Source of the DNA: Jiangella alba
GTDB lineage: Bacteria > Actinomycetota > Actinomycetes > Jiangellales > Jiangellaceae
NCBI RefSeq assembly: GCF_900106035.1
Contig: NZ_FNUC01000004.1
Coordinates: 1,984,001-2,048,000, forward strand
Length of the DNA stretch: 64,000 bases
Reading direction: 5' to 3'
Part shown: one piece after another, positions 15,821 through 24,786 of the stretch
How positions within the stretch are numbered: the first letter of the stretch is position 1
Layout of the letters: the number at the start of each line of letters is the position of its first letter
Notes under the pieces: model-generated
What the model saw: the letters and a program-made list of their open reading frames with translations, nothing else
Told to the model about the DNA's origin: nothing
Database searches by the model: none
Program-made: the position numbers and the translations under genes

Positions 15821-17023
15821 ATGCGCCGACGCACGTTCCTCGCTGGAGTCGCCGGACTGGGGGTGGGCGCCGCGCTGGCGCCGAGCGCCCACGCGGACCC
15901 GCAGTCGAAGCCCAACGGGCCGTGGCTGCAGCCGGACCAGACCGTTCAGAAGGCGGCTCTCACCGCGAACAGCGACCTCGGTCCGAAGCTGGCCTCCATC
16001 GCGGCCCGGTCGAAGGGCCGCATGGCCGTCGAGGTCGCCGGGCACTCGGCCGGCGGCTGGCCGATCCACCTGGCCCGGTTCGGCGAGCCCACGCCGGGCA
16101 AGCTGCCGGTGCTGATCCAGACCCAGATCCACGGCGGCGAGCCGCTCGGCACCGAGGTCGTCCTGCACCTCATGCAGACCCTCGCGACCAGCTCGCACCC
16201 GGCCGTCCGGGCCGTCCTGGAGCGGCTGACGATCTGGTTCATCCCGCGGCTCAACATGGACGGCGCCGACTTCCGCGACGCCACCGGGCACCTCGTCCAG
16301 CGGCGGCAGAACACGCAGCTGTGGACGCCGCAGGAATGGGGGCTCGCCGCCGCCGCGTCGCCGCCGTGGTACCTGCCGCGGTCGCTGCTGCAGCCGGGCC
16401 GCGTCTCCGGCTACGACATCAACCGCGACTTCCATCCCGACCTCACGTTCCGCCTGAAGCCGGGCGACGAGGCGCTGCTGCCGGGCGCGTCCGAACTGCC
16501 CGGGTTCTTCGTGACGCCCGAGGCCAGGACGTCGGCGGCGGTGTTCCAGCGGCTGCGCCCGGCGGTCTTCATCGACCACCACCACCGCGGCAGCAACGTG
16601 GAGTCCGAGACCGACAACACGCTCACGACGCTGCAGGTGATCGGCCTGGTCACCGAGGGCACGCCGGAGTTCCCGCTGGACCCGGCGGTGCGCGACCTGA
16701 GCTTCCGGATCAACGTGCTGGTCTGGGACACGCTGCGCTCGCTCGGGCAGTCCCCGTTCGGCGGCATCACCCGCTACCCCGACGTCGAGCTGCCGGGCAC
16801 CGCGCTCGGCTCGTACGCCCTGAACGGCGCCGGGATCATGCTCTACGAGACCCGTTCGGTCGCCCAGAAGTCGATGGGCATGCTGATCAAGCAGTCGCTG
16901 ACCGGCATGGGCGCGACCATCGAGGCGCTGGCCGGCGGCAGCATCGACGCCGTCGACCCGGCCCGGTACTTCGACATCCCGCCGGCCGGCCCGTCCATCG
17001 GCAACCCCCGCGACGACCTGTAG
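15821..17023 (+). CDS. Secreted M14-family zinc carboxypeptidase (Tat signal)
   Basis: 400 residues from ATG 15821, with AGGAG at 15811-15815. N-terminus MRRRTFLAGVAGLGVGAALA then a cleavage site near SAHA-DP: a Tat signal. The M14 zinc ligands are visible as HGGE (His and Glu, about residue 105) and later FIDHHHRG (third ligand His near 248); a C-terminal ETRS segment supplies the catalytic Glu. Likely a periplasmic-space or extracellular peptidase or amidase. It is followed 10 bp later by a related gene, and a CRP site sits in its promoter region. Confidence 0.85.
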   Translation: MRRRTFLAGVAGLGVGAALAPSAHADPQSKPNGPWLQPDQTVQKAALTANSDLGPKLASIAARSKGRMAVEVAGHSAGGWPIHLARFGEPTPGKLPVLIQTQIHGGEPLGTEVVLHLMQTLATSSHPAVRAVLERLTIWFIPRLNMDGADFRDATGHLVQRRQNTQLWTPQEWGLAAAASPPWYLPRSLLQPGRVSGYDINRDFHPDLTFRLKPGDEALLPGASELPGFFVTPEARTSAAVFQRLRPAVFIDHHHRGSNVESETDNTLTTLQVIGLVTEGTPEFPLDPAVRDLSFRINVLVWDTLRSLGQSPFGGITRYPDVELPGTALGSYALNGAGIMLYETRSVAQKSMGMLIKQSLTGMGATIEALAGGSIDAVDPARYFDIPPAGPSIGNPRDDL

Positions 17024-17033
17024 AGGAGGCACC

Positions 17034-18065
17034 ATGCGCAGACTGCTCACCGGGCTCGCCGGTCTCGGCGTGCTCGCCACCGTGCTGACCGGCGCCGGGA
17101 CGGCGGCCTCGGAACCGCCGCACCTGCCCGGCGGCCCGTGCCTGCAGGAGGACCAGAACGTCAGCCTGGCCAGCGTCGCCGACTACGACGACGTCGTGCA
17201 GGCGCTGGACCGGATCGAGCGGACCAGCCAGGGCCGCGTCAGCGTGCAGTCGGCCGGCACGTCCGGCGAGGGGCGCGAGCTGTTCTACGCCACCGTCGGC
17301 ACCGGCCCGACCACGTTCTGGCTGCAGGCCCGCATCCACGGCAACGAATTGCACAGCACCGAGGCGGTCCTGCAGATCCTGGACCACCTCGCCAGCGGCT
17401 CGCCGGACGCCCGGCTGATCCGCGAGAACCTCACCGTCGTCGTCATCCCGATGTACAACCCCGACGGCGCCGAGGCGAACATCCGGCAGAGCACCACGCC
17501 GACCCGCATCGACCTCAACCGCGACTGGGAGAACTTCGCCCAGCCCGAGACCGTCGCCTTCTGGAAGCTCTGGCGTGACACCGCACCGGAGCTGGCGCTG
17601 GACCTGCACCACATGGGCCAGGCGCCGGTCGTCGAGGGCACCAACGACCTCAACCAGTTCCAGATCGGCGCCCGTTCCATCGACCCGAGCCGGATGACGG
17701 CCGAGCAGTGGCTGACCAACCGGCAGCTGGCGATGACCAGCGTCGACGCGCTCGCGCGGTACGGGCTGGCGAACGTCGCGCATTACCCGCTGATCGACAT
17801 CACCAACGCCGGGCTCAGCCGGATGCTCATGGGCGGCACCGCGCCGGCCGGTGAGCAGCCGGTGCTGCAGAGCCCGACGAAGGGCGCGATCTTCTACGAG
17901 GTCCGCTCGGTGGGGCAGAAGAGCAACGGGCAGCTGGAGAACCTGTTCCGTATCCCGACGATGGCGGTGCTGCGGGCCGCTGCCGACGGATCGCTCGGCG
18001 CGCAGGACGTGTCGGGCTACGAGGACCTGCCGTTCGCGAGCCAGGAGCAGTGCGGCCGGTTCTGA
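17034..18065 (+). CDS. Secreted M14-family zinc carboxypeptidase
   Basis: 343 residues. Sec-type signal peptide (MRRLLTGLAGLGVLATVLTGAGTAAS). Zinc ligands HGNE at about 102-105 and DLHHMG near 192; C-terminal EVRSVGQKSNGQLENLF holds the catalytic Glu. It shares the framework of the upstream peptidase (LNRDW here, INRDF there; both with ..RSV.QKS.G), which indicates an old tandem duplication. Start supported by AGAGGAGG at 17021-17028. One transcription unit with the previous gene, ended by the hairpin at 18078-18115. Confidence 0.85.
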   Translation: MRRLLTGLAGLGVLATVLTGAGTAASEPPHLPGGPCLQEDQNVSLASVADYDDVVQALDRIERTSQGRVSVQSAGTSGEGRELFYATVGTGPTTFWLQARIHGNELHSTEAVLQILDHLASGSPDARLIRENLTVVVIPMYNPDGAEANIRQSTTPTRIDLNRDWENFAQPETVAFWKLWRDTAPELALDLHHMGQAPVVEGTNDLNQFQIGARSIDPSRMTAEQWLTNRQLAMTSVDALARYGLANVAHYPLIDITNAGLSRMLMGGTAPAGEQPVLQSPTKGAIFYEVRSVGQKSNGQLENLFRIPTMAVLRAAADGSLGAQDVSGYEDLPFASQEQCGRF

Positions 18066-18077
18066 CACCTCCAGGGC

Positions 18078-18115
18078 ACCGGGGCCGGTCCGTACGTGCG
18101 CGGGCCGGCCCCGGT
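18078..18115. terminator. Bidirectional hairpin terminator
   Basis: ACCGGGGCCGG (18078-18088) and CCGGCCCCGGT (18105-18115) form an 11-bp GC-only stem with a 16-base loop. It lies exactly between convergent stop codons (18063-18065 and 18116-18118). No T-run follows, as usual for GC-rich actinobacteria. Confidence 0.7.
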
Positions 18116-19039
18116 CTACGTCCCGCCGCCGCCCAGGAGCGCGTCGCCGAGCGCCGTCCGGGCGTAGAGGACGACCCGGCCGGCGCGGTGCGACGTCACC
18201 AGGCCGGCCGCGCGCAGCGCGCTCAGGTGCTGCGACACCCCGCCGGCGGTGAGCCCGGTGCGACGGGCCAGCTCGCCGGTCGCGGCGGGGGAGTCCAGCT
18301 CGGCCAGCAGCAGGGCCCGGGACCGGCCGACCACCCCGGCCAGCGTGTCCGGCGCCGCCGGCCGGCCGCGCTCCCACAGCGTCGCGACGCCGCGGGCGGG
18401 GTAGCGCAGCACCGGCTGCCACGGCTGCTCCGTCTTCGACGCGACGTGCGGCCAGAGGAACGCCGACGGCACCAGCACCAGGCCGCGGCCGCTCAGCCGC
18501 CGCGTCTCGTCGACGTGCACGTGCCGGACGGCGAGGGTGTCGCCGGACCACGTGATCGCCGGGTCGAGGTCGGCGAACAGCTCCGGCGCACCGCCCGCGG
18601 CCAGCCGCCGGGCCCGGTACCGGACGTCGCCCTCGAGCAGGTCGCGCAGCCGCGGCCAGGACGGCGCCAGCGCCAGCTCCCAGTAGGCGGCGACCGTCTC
18701 GACCAGAGCGTCCAGCGCCGCACGTCCGCCGTCGACGATAGCCGGGTCGGTCGCGCCGAGCAGCACCAACTCGTCGGACAGCTCCGGAGTCGGCGTGACG
18801 GGCGTGGGCGCGAGGTAGCCGGGCAGCGTCCGCCCGTCCGACGGCACCCGCGCCGTCAGCGGGCGCAGGTCCAGCCCGGACCCGGCCAGCCGGGCCCTGG
18901 TCGCCTTGACCCACGGCAGGTGCAGCGCGTGCGCGGCCGGCTCGCGCAGCACCCGGATGCTCGCGACGACCTCCCACAGCGGCGAGAACGCGAACCGCGT
19001 GAGCGAGAGGTCCTGCGCGGTGAAGGTCAGCTGGAGCAT
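18116..19039 (-). CDS. ArsR-like regulator with long N-terminal domain (DUF5937-like)
   Basis: 307 residues. The C-terminal third is a winged helix (SPAATGELARRTGLTAGGVSQHLSALRAAGLVTSHRAG at about 245-285). The N-terminal 200 residues start MLQLTFTAQDLSLTRFAFSPLWEVVAS, a pattern I link to DUF5937; it probably senses a ligand. It is divergent from an MFS exporter 55 bp away, so it is probably the repressor of that exporter. Confidence 0.8.
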   Translation of the reverse strand: MLQLTFTAQDLSLTRFAFSPLWEVVASIRVLREPAAHALHLPWVKATRARLAGSGLDLRPLTARVPSDGRTLPGYLAPTPVTPTPELSDELVLLGATDPAIVDGGRAALDALVETVAAYWELALAPSWPRLRDLLEGDVRYRARRLAAGGAPELFADLDPAITWSGDTLAVRHVHVDETRRLSGRGLVLVPSAFLWPHVASKTEQPWQPVLRYPARGVATLWERGRPAAPDTLAGVVGRSRALLLAELDSPAATGELARRTGLTAGGVSQHLSALRAAGLVTSHRAGRVVLYARTALGDALLGGGGT

Positions 19040-19057
19040 TCAGCCCAGACTAAATCT

Positions 19058-19084
19058 CTCGTGGTGACGGCCGCCAGCCACGAG
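19058..19084. promoter_or_regulatory. Inverted repeat between ArsR-like and MFS genes
   Basis: CTCGTGG (19058-19064), 13 bases, CCACGAG (19078-19084). Perfect 7-bp arms immediately before the exporter ribosome-binding site. Candidate operator for the divergent regulator; the spacing is long, so confidence is limited. Confidence 0.4.
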
Positions 19085-19094
19085 GGTGGCCGCC

Positions 19095-20339
19095 ATGACC
19101 GCCATCGCCCCGCCGCGGCCGCGGCGCGACCTCCACCTGCTGTTCGCCGGCGCCGCCGCGAGCAAGCTCGGGATGGAGGTCGGCTCCTTCGCGCTGCCGC
19201 TGGTCGCCGTCCTCGCGCTGGACGCCTCGCCGGGCGAGGTCGGCCTGCTGGCGACGTTGACGACGGCGGCGTTCCTGCTCATCGGCCTGCCGGCCGGCGT
19301 CTGGGTGGACCGGTCTCGGCGCCGCGGCGTGATGATCGCCGCCGACGCCGCCCGCGCGCTGCTCTACGCGTCGATCCCGGTCGCGTGGTGGCTGGACCTG
19401 CTGACGATCGAGCAGCTGTACGTCACGGCGCTGCTGGCCGGCGTGGCGACGGTGTTCTTCGACATCTCCGCGCTGAGCTACCTGCCGCACGTCGCCGGGC
19501 GGGACCGTCTGATGTCGGCGAACTCGGTGCTGGGCAGCATCGACTCGGTCGTGCACATCGGCGGGCAGAGCGCCGCCGGGTTCCTCGTGCAACTGGTGTC
19601 GGCGCCGGTGACGATGGTCGCGACCGCGGTCGGCTACGTGCTGTCCGGCGGGTTCCTGCTGCGGATCCGGCGCCGCGAACCGGCCGTGGCGGCGCCGGGC
19701 GGGCCGCGCGAGCCGCTGGCCCGGTCGATCGCCGCCGGGGTGCGGTTCGTCGCCGGGCACCCGATCCTGCGCGCGGTCGCCGTCGCCGGTGCGATGACCA
19801 ACCTCGGCATGCAGCTCGTGCTGGTCATGCTGCCGGTGCTGGTGGTGCAGCGGCTGGAGCTGTCGCCCGGCGTGCTCGGCCTGTTCTTCGCCGCAGGCGG
19901 CGTCAGCGGCCTGGTCGGCGCGGCGACCGCGACGCGGGTCGTCGGGCGGCTGGGGGCCGGCCGGGCGCTGTGGCTGCTCGGCCTGCTGGTCGCCCCGGCC
20001 GGGCTGCTGGTCCCGTTGATCGACGCCGGTGCCTGGCTGTGGGTGGCCGGGCTCGGCTGGGTGGTGCTGGCCTACAAGATCTCCGTCGACAACGTCGTGC
20101 TGATCAGCTTCCGGCAGCAGGTCACGCCCGATCACCTGCTCGGGCGGCAGAACGCGACCATGCGGTTCCTGCTGATCGGTGCGGTGGCGATCGGCGCCGC
20201 GCTGTCCGGCGTGATCGGCGCGACGGCCGGCCCGCGCGCGGCGATGTGGGCCGGTGCGGGCGTGCTGGCCGTCGTGTGGGTGCCGCTCTACCTGTCGCCG
20301 CTGCGGCGGCTGCGCGCGCTCACCGACGCGACCTCCTGA
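19095..20339 (+). CDS. MFS exporter, DHA3/EntS-like
   Basis: 414 residues from ATG 19095, chosen because GAGGG at 19082-19086 lies eight bases upstream; GTG 19086 is an alternative. Twelve hydrophobic helices; motif-A loop VDRSRRRG after helix 2; TM1 starts LHLLFAGAAASKLGMEVGSFALPLVA, as in DHA3-type macrolide or siderophore exporters. Overlaps the convergent hydrolase gene by 52 bp. Regulated most likely by the divergent ArsR-like gene. Confidence 0.85.
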   Translation: MTAIAPPRPRRDLHLLFAGAAASKLGMEVGSFALPLVAVLALDASPGEVGLLATLTTAAFLLIGLPAGVWVDRSRRRGVMIAADAARALLYASIPVAWWLDLLTIEQLYVTALLAGVATVFFDISALSYLPHVAGRDRLMSANSVLGSIDSVVHIGGQSAAGFLVQLVSAPVTMVATAVGYVLSGGFLLRIRRREPAVAAPGGPREPLARSIAAGVRFVAGHPILRAVAVAGAMTNLGMQLVLVMLPVLVVQRLELSPGVLGLFFAAGGVSGLVGAATATRVVGRLGAGRALWLLGLLVAPAGLLVPLIDAGAWLWVAGLGWVVLAYKISVDNVVLISFRQQVTPDHLLGRQNATMRFLLIGAVAIGAALSGVIGATAGPRAAMWAGAGVLAVVWVPLYLSPLRRLRALTDATS

Positions 20340-21175
20340 TCCGCGGCGATCGCGACGATCTCGTCGGTGAGCTGCTGCGGCGCGTCGAGCGGGACGAACG
20401 TCCGCGACTTCGGCACCGGCACGAACCGGGCGTCGCGGAACCACTCCTGGATGCGCCGGCCCAGCTTCACCGAGAAGGCGGGATCGCCGGTGCCCCAGAC
20501 CAGCGTGACCGGGCCCTGGAAGCGGTGCAGCCTGGCGGCGACGTCGAGGAGCTCCTTCGGATCGACGGCGCGCAGGAACCGCACCAGGTCGCGGACGACG
20601 CCGTCGTCACGCAGGGCCGGCTCGATCCACGCGCGGGTCAGCTCGGCCGGGAGGTCGTGCGCCAGCAGGCCGAACCCGAGCCACGACTGACGCAGCGGGC
20701 GGGCGCGCATCTGCCCGGCCAGGAAGCGGGCGCGGCGCTCGTTGCGCAATAGCGCGAAGAGCGGCTTGAAGGCGGCCGGCGGGAAGACGTCGACGCCGTC
20801 GCAGTTGGTGAGGACGACCCGTCCGATGCGGCGGGAGTCCTCGTCGATGGCGAACTGGCAGAGCGCGCCGCCGGTGTCGTTGCCGACCAGCGTCACCGCG
20901 TCCAGGTCGAGGGCGTCGAGGAACTCGACGATCAGGCGCGCGATGCCGCGGGGCGACAGGTCGGCGCCGGGCTTCATGGCGATCGGGTGGGCGCCGAGCG
21001 GCCAGGTGGGCGCGTACGACCGGATCCCGCGTTCCGCGAGGCGGTCGGCCACTCGCGTCCAGAGCGCCCCGTCGGTGAGGAACGCGTGGACGAACACGAC
21101 GGGCGGCGCGGCGGACTCCTCGGGCCCCGCGACGCGGTAGTGCACTGTGCCGCCGGAGAGTTCGATCGTGGCCAT
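20288..21175 (-). CDS. Alpha/beta hydrolase
   Basis: 295 residues from ATG at 21175, with AGGAGGT six bases upstream on the coding strand (21181-21187). Oxyanion region VFVHAFLTDGALW, nucleophile elbow LVGNDTGGALCQ where Asp replaces the common Ser (N-D-T-G-G), and catalytic His probably in the C-terminal region. An Asp nucleophile is the haloalkane dehalogenase/epoxide hydrolase arrangement (GNDTGG fits this), so it may be a dehalogenase-like or epoxide-hydrolase-like enzyme rather than an esterase. It is divergent from a TetR gene. Confidence 0.8.
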   Translation of the reverse strand: MATIELSGGTVHYRVAGPEESAAPPVVFVHAFLTDGALWTRVADRLAERGIRSYAPTWPLGAHPIAMKPGADLSPRGIARLIVEFLDALDLDAVTLVGNDTGGALCQFAIDEDSRRIGRVVLTNCDGVDVFPPAAFKPLFALLRNERRARFLAGQMRARPLRQSWLGFGLLAHDLPAELTRAWIEPALRDDGVVRDLVRFLRAVDPKELLDVAARLHRFQGPVTLVWGTGDPAFSVKLGRRIQEWFRDARFVPVPKSRTFVPLDAPQQLTDEIVAIAADQEVASVSARSRRSGDR

Positions 21176-21202
21176 GAGAGACCTCCTAGACTCGACACAC
21201 AA

Positions 21203-21241
21203 ACAAACAGGCTGCATGGGAGGTAACATACAGGCAGTATG
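21203..21241. promoter_or_regulatory. Two direct operator-like repeats between hydrolase and TetR genes
   Basis: ACAAACAGGCTGCATG (21203-21218) and ACATACAGGCAGTATG (21226-21241) are 16-bp direct copies differing at four positions, 23 bp apart (about two helical turns). The second is itself a palindrome, CATAC-AGGCA-GTATG, that ends on the TetR start codon. Candidate tandem binding sites for the TetR protein. Confidence 0.5.
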
Positions 21242-21844
21242 AATGTTAAGCGTCGTACTCAAGCGGAACGGTCCGCCACCACGCGCACGGCGCTGGTCGG
21301 TGCGGCCCGGCGGCTTTTCGCTGCTCAGGGCTTTGCCGGCGTCGGCACCGAGGCGATCGTCCGGGAGGCCTCGGTCAGTCGCGGGGCGCTCTACCACCAG
21401 TTCGCCGACAAGACCGAGCTGTTCGCCGCCGTGCTGGATGATGTCGAGGCCGACGTCTCCCGGCAGCTCGCCGAGGCCGCGGGCGCCGCGGCGGACGCGG
21501 GCTTCGTCGCCGCCATGATGAGCGCGGTCGAGGCGTGGCTGGAGCTCTGCGACCGGCCGGACATCCAGCGCATCCTCCTCGTCGACGGCCCGTCGGTGGT
21601 GGGCTGGGCGCGGTGGCGCGAGATCTGCCAGCGACACGTCCTGGGGTTCATCCAGGCCGCCCTCGAGCAGGGCATGGCCGCGGGCGAGGTGGTGCGGCAG
21701 CCGATCGTCCCGCTGTCGCACGCGCTGATCGCGGTCGCGGACGAGGCGGCGATGTACGTGGCGGCCGCGGCCGATTCCGCCGCCGCCCGGGCCGAGATGG
21801 TGGTCGTCGCCCGTCAGTTCGTCACGGCGCTGCGCCCGGCCTGA
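21239..21844 (+). CDS. TetR-family repressor
   Basis: 201 residues. HTH at about 15-60 with GTEAIVREASVSRGALYHQFADKTELFAAVL. The ligand domain ends HALIAVADEAAMYVAAAADSAAARAEM, typical for a common actinobacterial TetR subgroup. The nearest purine-rich site (GGGAGG, 21218-21223) is 15 bases from ATG 21239, too far for normal use, so the message may be nearly leaderless. Divergent to the hydrolase gene and overlapping the convergent MFS gene by 23 bp. Confidence 0.88.
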   Translation: MNVKRRTQAERSATTRTALVGAARRLFAAQGFAGVGTEAIVREASVSRGALYHQFADKTELFAAVLDDVEADVSRQLAEAAGAAADAGFVAAMMSAVEAWLELCDRPDIQRILLVDGPSVVGWARWREICQRHVLGFIQAALEQGMAAGEVVRQPIVPLSHALIAVADEAAMYVAAAADSAAARAEMVVVARQFVTALRPA

Positions 21845-23135
21845 CCGCGGGCGCGCGGCTGCGGGTCGCGGCCAGGGCGGCGGCCGCCAGCAGGACGGCG
21901 AACACGCCGTAGGCGACCGCGGTGCCGTCGTCGAGGCTGGCCAGCGCGCCGCCACCGGCCCGGCCGAGCAGTCCGCCGACGGTCTCGGCGGTGATCACGG
22001 CGGTGGCCAGCTCGGCGGCGGGCAGGGGCCGGCCCGGCGCGGGCGCGGCCGTCGTCGCGCGCAGGTAGAGGCCGGGGTAGGCCAGCCCGACCCCGGCGCC
22101 GCCCGCGGCCCACGCGATCAGGGCGACGGCGAACTCGCGCGGCCCGGCGGCGAGGACGGCCGCCGCTGCCGCCGTCAGCGCGAGTCCGGCCGCCGGGACC
22201 TGCCGCTCCGGCCCGACCCGCGCGACCACCAGGCTGGTCAGGCCCCACATGAGCGGCGCGGCGCCGAGCACGATCGCCGCCCGCGCGAGGCTCACGTCGT
22301 AGTCGTCGGTCAGCAGGACGGTGATCAGGCTGTCGGCGCCGACGTACCCGGCGCCGAACAGCACCATCGCGGCCAGCGCGGACGGTGCGCCGCGGCCCAG
22401 CCGGGCCGTGCCCGCCGGCAGCAGCGCGACCGTTCCGCCGACGGCGGCCACGGCGCCCGCCACGGCGACCGGCCAGACCCCGTCCGCCAGCACGACGGCG
22501 GCCGCGCCCGCGGGCACGAGCAGCCCGGCCGGCCGCAGCCGTTGCCCGTCGTCCGTCGGCGCCTCGCCGCGGACCGCGCGCACCACCAGGAACCGCCCGG
22601 CCAGCACGACCGGCACCGGCGCCACCAGCGTCCACCGCCAGCCGGCCGCATGCTCGAGCGCGAGCGTCGCGGCCGGGCCGACCATCGCGGGCAGGATCCA
22701 CATCGCCGACGACGCCGCGACCACTTTCAGCCGCAGCCGCTCGTCCAGCCGCCGGATCGCCGCGCTGATCCCGAACACCGCCAGCAGCCCGCTCGCCACC
22801 CCGCTGGTGAATTGGCCGAGCGCGAACGCCCAGGCCTGCTGCGCCGTCGCCGCGACCACCAGGCCGCCGGTGTAGTACGCGGTCCCGAGCGCCAGCGTCC
22901 GCCCGGCGCCCAGCCGCCGCAGCACCGTCCCGGCCAGCGGCATCGCGACGAACAGGCCGAGCGTGCCGCCCGCGATCAGCAGTCCGAGCCGCTCCCGTGC
23001 GCCGAGCTCGGCGGCGACGATCGGCAGCAGTGTCGACGCGACGAACGTGCTGACGGCGGCCGCGAACTCCAGCGCGATGATGCCCGCGGCGAGCCGGAGG
23101 TCGCCGGCCCGCCGTTCGCTCGTCCGTGTGTCCAT
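21822..23135 (-). CDS. MFS transporter
   Basis: 437 residues with about 12 hydrophobic helices; short basic N-terminus (MDTRTSERRAGDLRLAAG), motif-A-like loop LRRLGAGRTLALG after helix 2. No subfamily signature identifies the substrate. It follows the NmrA-like gene by 17 bp on the same strand, so the two are probably co-transcribed. Its end overlaps the TetR gene by 23 bp. Confidence 0.82.
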   Translation of the reverse strand: MDTRTSERRAGDLRLAAGIIALEFAAAVSTFVASTLLPIVAAELGARERLGLLIAGGTLGLFVAMPLAGTVLRRLGAGRTLALGTAYYTGGLVVAATAQQAWAFALGQFTSGVASGLLAVFGISAAIRRLDERLRLKVVAASSAMWILPAMVGPAATLALEHAAGWRWTLVAPVPVVLAGRFLVVRAVRGEAPTDDGQRLRPAGLLVPAGAAAVVLADGVWPVAVAGAVAAVGGTVALLPAGTARLGRGAPSALAAMVLFGAGYVGADSLITVLLTDDYDVSLARAAIVLGAAPLMWGLTSLVVARVGPERQVPAAGLALTAAAAAVLAAGPREFAVALIAWAAGGAGVGLAYPGLYLRATTAAPAPGRPLPAAELATAVITAETVGGLLGRAGGGALASLDDGTAVAYGVFAVLLAAAALAATRSRAPAVRPGAAP

Positions 23136-23152
23136 GCGAGCATGCTAGCAAC

Positions 23153-23968
23153 CTAGCTGCCGAAGGCCGCCCGGTTGGCGGCGACCCACTGCGCGAACGT
23201 CCGCGCCGGGCGCCCGGTCACCTGCTCGACCGTCGGCAGCACGGTGTAGCCGGCCTCCGGCGGGTTCGTCCGCATCATCAGGAAGAACTCGACGTCGTCG
23301 TCGGAGAAGCCCTGCGCGCGCCACTGCCCGACGATCTGGTCGCGGGTCAGCTCCTCGAACCGGATCGGTCGGCCGAGCACCTCGGCGATCACCGCGACCT
23401 TCTCCGGCGCGGTCAGCGCCTCCGGACCGGTGAGCCAGTACTCCTGCCCGGCGTGGCCGTCGCCCGTCAGCGCCGCCGCCGCGACGGCCGCGATGTCGGC
23501 GTCGTGCACCATGGCGCTCGGGATGTCGGGGAACCCGTCGCGGACGACGCCCTCGGCGCGGATGGACTCGGCCCATTCGAGCGCGTTCGACATGAACTCG
23601 ACCGGCGCGAGGTAGGTCCAGTCGAGGCCGCTCGCCTCGATGGCCCGCTCCAGGTCGGTCTTCTCCGGGTCGCCCTTGAGCAGCGTGACGCGGCGTACGC
23701 CCTTGCGCGCGGCGATCTCGACGGTCTCCTCGCCGGCGAAGGCGACCAGGTGGACCGCGTCCATGCCCCCGCACGCGACGTCGAGGCTGCGCGCGTCCTC
23801 CAGGTTCCCCGCGACGACGTCGGTGGCGGCCGGCAGGGCGGCCCGCTCCGGGTCGCGGGTCAGGGCCCGGACCCGATGCCCGGCGTCGAGCAACTGCTCG
23901 ACCAGTGGCCGTCCGACGTTGCCGGTGGCGCCGGTGACCAGGACGGAGGTGGGTGCGTTGTTCGTCAT
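23153..23968 (-). CDS. NmrA-like/atypical SDR NAD(P)-binding protein
   Basis: 271 residues. Dinucleotide motif VTGATGNVGRP at 10-20 (GXXGXXG), then RALTRDPERAALP where Arg after the second strand favours NADPH, LVAFAGEETVEIAARKGV, and a YLAPVEFMSN segment instead of a catalytic YXXXK. This is the NmrA/QOR2-like atypical SDR layout: quinone-reductase-like or redox sensor. First gene of a two-gene unit with the MFS transporter; divergent to the NUDIX gene. Confidence 0.82.
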   Translation of the reverse strand: MTNNAPTSVLVTGATGNVGRPLVEQLLDAGHRVRALTRDPERAALPAATDVVAGNLEDARSLDVACGGMDAVHLVAFAGEETVEIAARKGVRRVTLLKGDPEKTDLERAIEASGLDWTYLAPVEFMSNALEWAESIRAEGVVRDGFPDIPSAMVHDADIAAVAAAALTGDGHAGQEYWLTGPEALTAPEKVAVIAEVLGRPIRFEELTRDQIVGQWRAQGFSDDDVEFFLMMRTNPPEAGYTVLPTVEQVTGRPARTFAQWVAANRAAFGS

Positions 23969-24009
23969 GCCCCGACGCTAGGACGCCTTCCGGTCACTTC
24001 CCGGCCGCA

Positions 24010-24564
24010 ATGTCGCTGGGCGGCGACTGGGATCCTGGTTCCGTGACGGGCTTCGACGATGACGTACGCGCCGAGGGCGAGCCGGAGCGAGAGTTCCACG
24101 CCGGTGTCGCCGCGCGGCTGCCGCGCAAGTCGGTCTCCGGCGGCGCGCTGGTGCGCGACACGGCCGGGCTGGTGCTGTTGCTGCGGCCGACCTACAAGCC
24201 GACGCTGGAGATCCCCGGCGGCGTGGCCGAGGCCGGCGAGTCGCCGCTGGCGGCCTGCCGGCGTGAGGTCAAGGAGGAACTGGGACTGGCGCTGCCGATC
24301 GGCCGCGCGCTGGTCGTCGACTGGATCCCGGTGCACGGGCCGTGGCCGGACCAGCTCGCGTTCGTGTTCGACGGCGGCGTGCTGGACGCCGCGACGGTCG
24401 CCCGGATGGTGCCCGACCCCGTCGAGGTGGCCGGCGTCGAGTTCCTGACCCTGGCCGCTGCGACCGACCGCCTGCGCCCGTCGATGGCCCGCCGGCTGGC
24501 CGCCGCGGTGGTGGCGGCTGAGGCCGGGGAGACGGTGTACGCCGAGTTCGGCCGCCCCGTGTGA
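24010..24564 (+). CDS. NUDIX hydrolase
   Basis: 184 residues from ATG 24010; GTG 24043 is an alternative start nearer the domain. The NUDIX box is exact at about 71-93: G-x5-E-x7-RE-V-x-EE-x-GL, starting GGVAEAGE. It hydrolyses a nucleoside diphosphate linked to some moiety X with Mg2+; the substrate cannot be assigned. No clear RBS, so it may be leaderless. The gene ends at the border of a repeat-rich gap. Confidence 0.85.
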   Translation: MSLGGDWDPGSVTGFDDDVRAEGEPEREFHAGVAARLPRKSVSGGALVRDTAGLVLLLRPTYKPTLEIPGGVAEAGESPLAACRREVKEELGLALPIGRALVVDWIPVHGPWPDQLAFVFDGGVLDAATVARMVPDPVEVAGVEFLTLAAATDRLRPSMARRLAAAVVAAEAGETVYAEFGRPV

Positions 24565-24642
24565 CGGCCGCTGGGTATGGCGGCCAGTCGCGTGTGGCGG
24601 CCTGCTGGGTGCGGCGGTGTGCCGGGCGGGAGGCCCGCTGGG

Positions 24643-24736
24643 TGTGACGTCCGCCGGGTGCGATGGCCCGCCCGGCTGGGAGGGCACCCACCCTACGGGC
24701 GGGCACCGACAACGTCGGCTTCGCGCGACGCGCCGG
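24643..24736 (+). repeat. 94-bp repeat unit, copy 1
   Basis: Starts TGTGACGTCCGCC and ends CGCGACGCGCCGG. Internal stem: GCCCGCCCG (24666-24674) against CGGGCGGGC. Shares its core with units inside the coding sequence at 35331 and 35508 and with a degenerate copy near 53034. Confidence 0.85.
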
Positions 24737-24786
24737 TCGCCGCGTGTGACAGCAGGTCGGGTGCGGGGCCTGCTGGGTGTGGCGCG

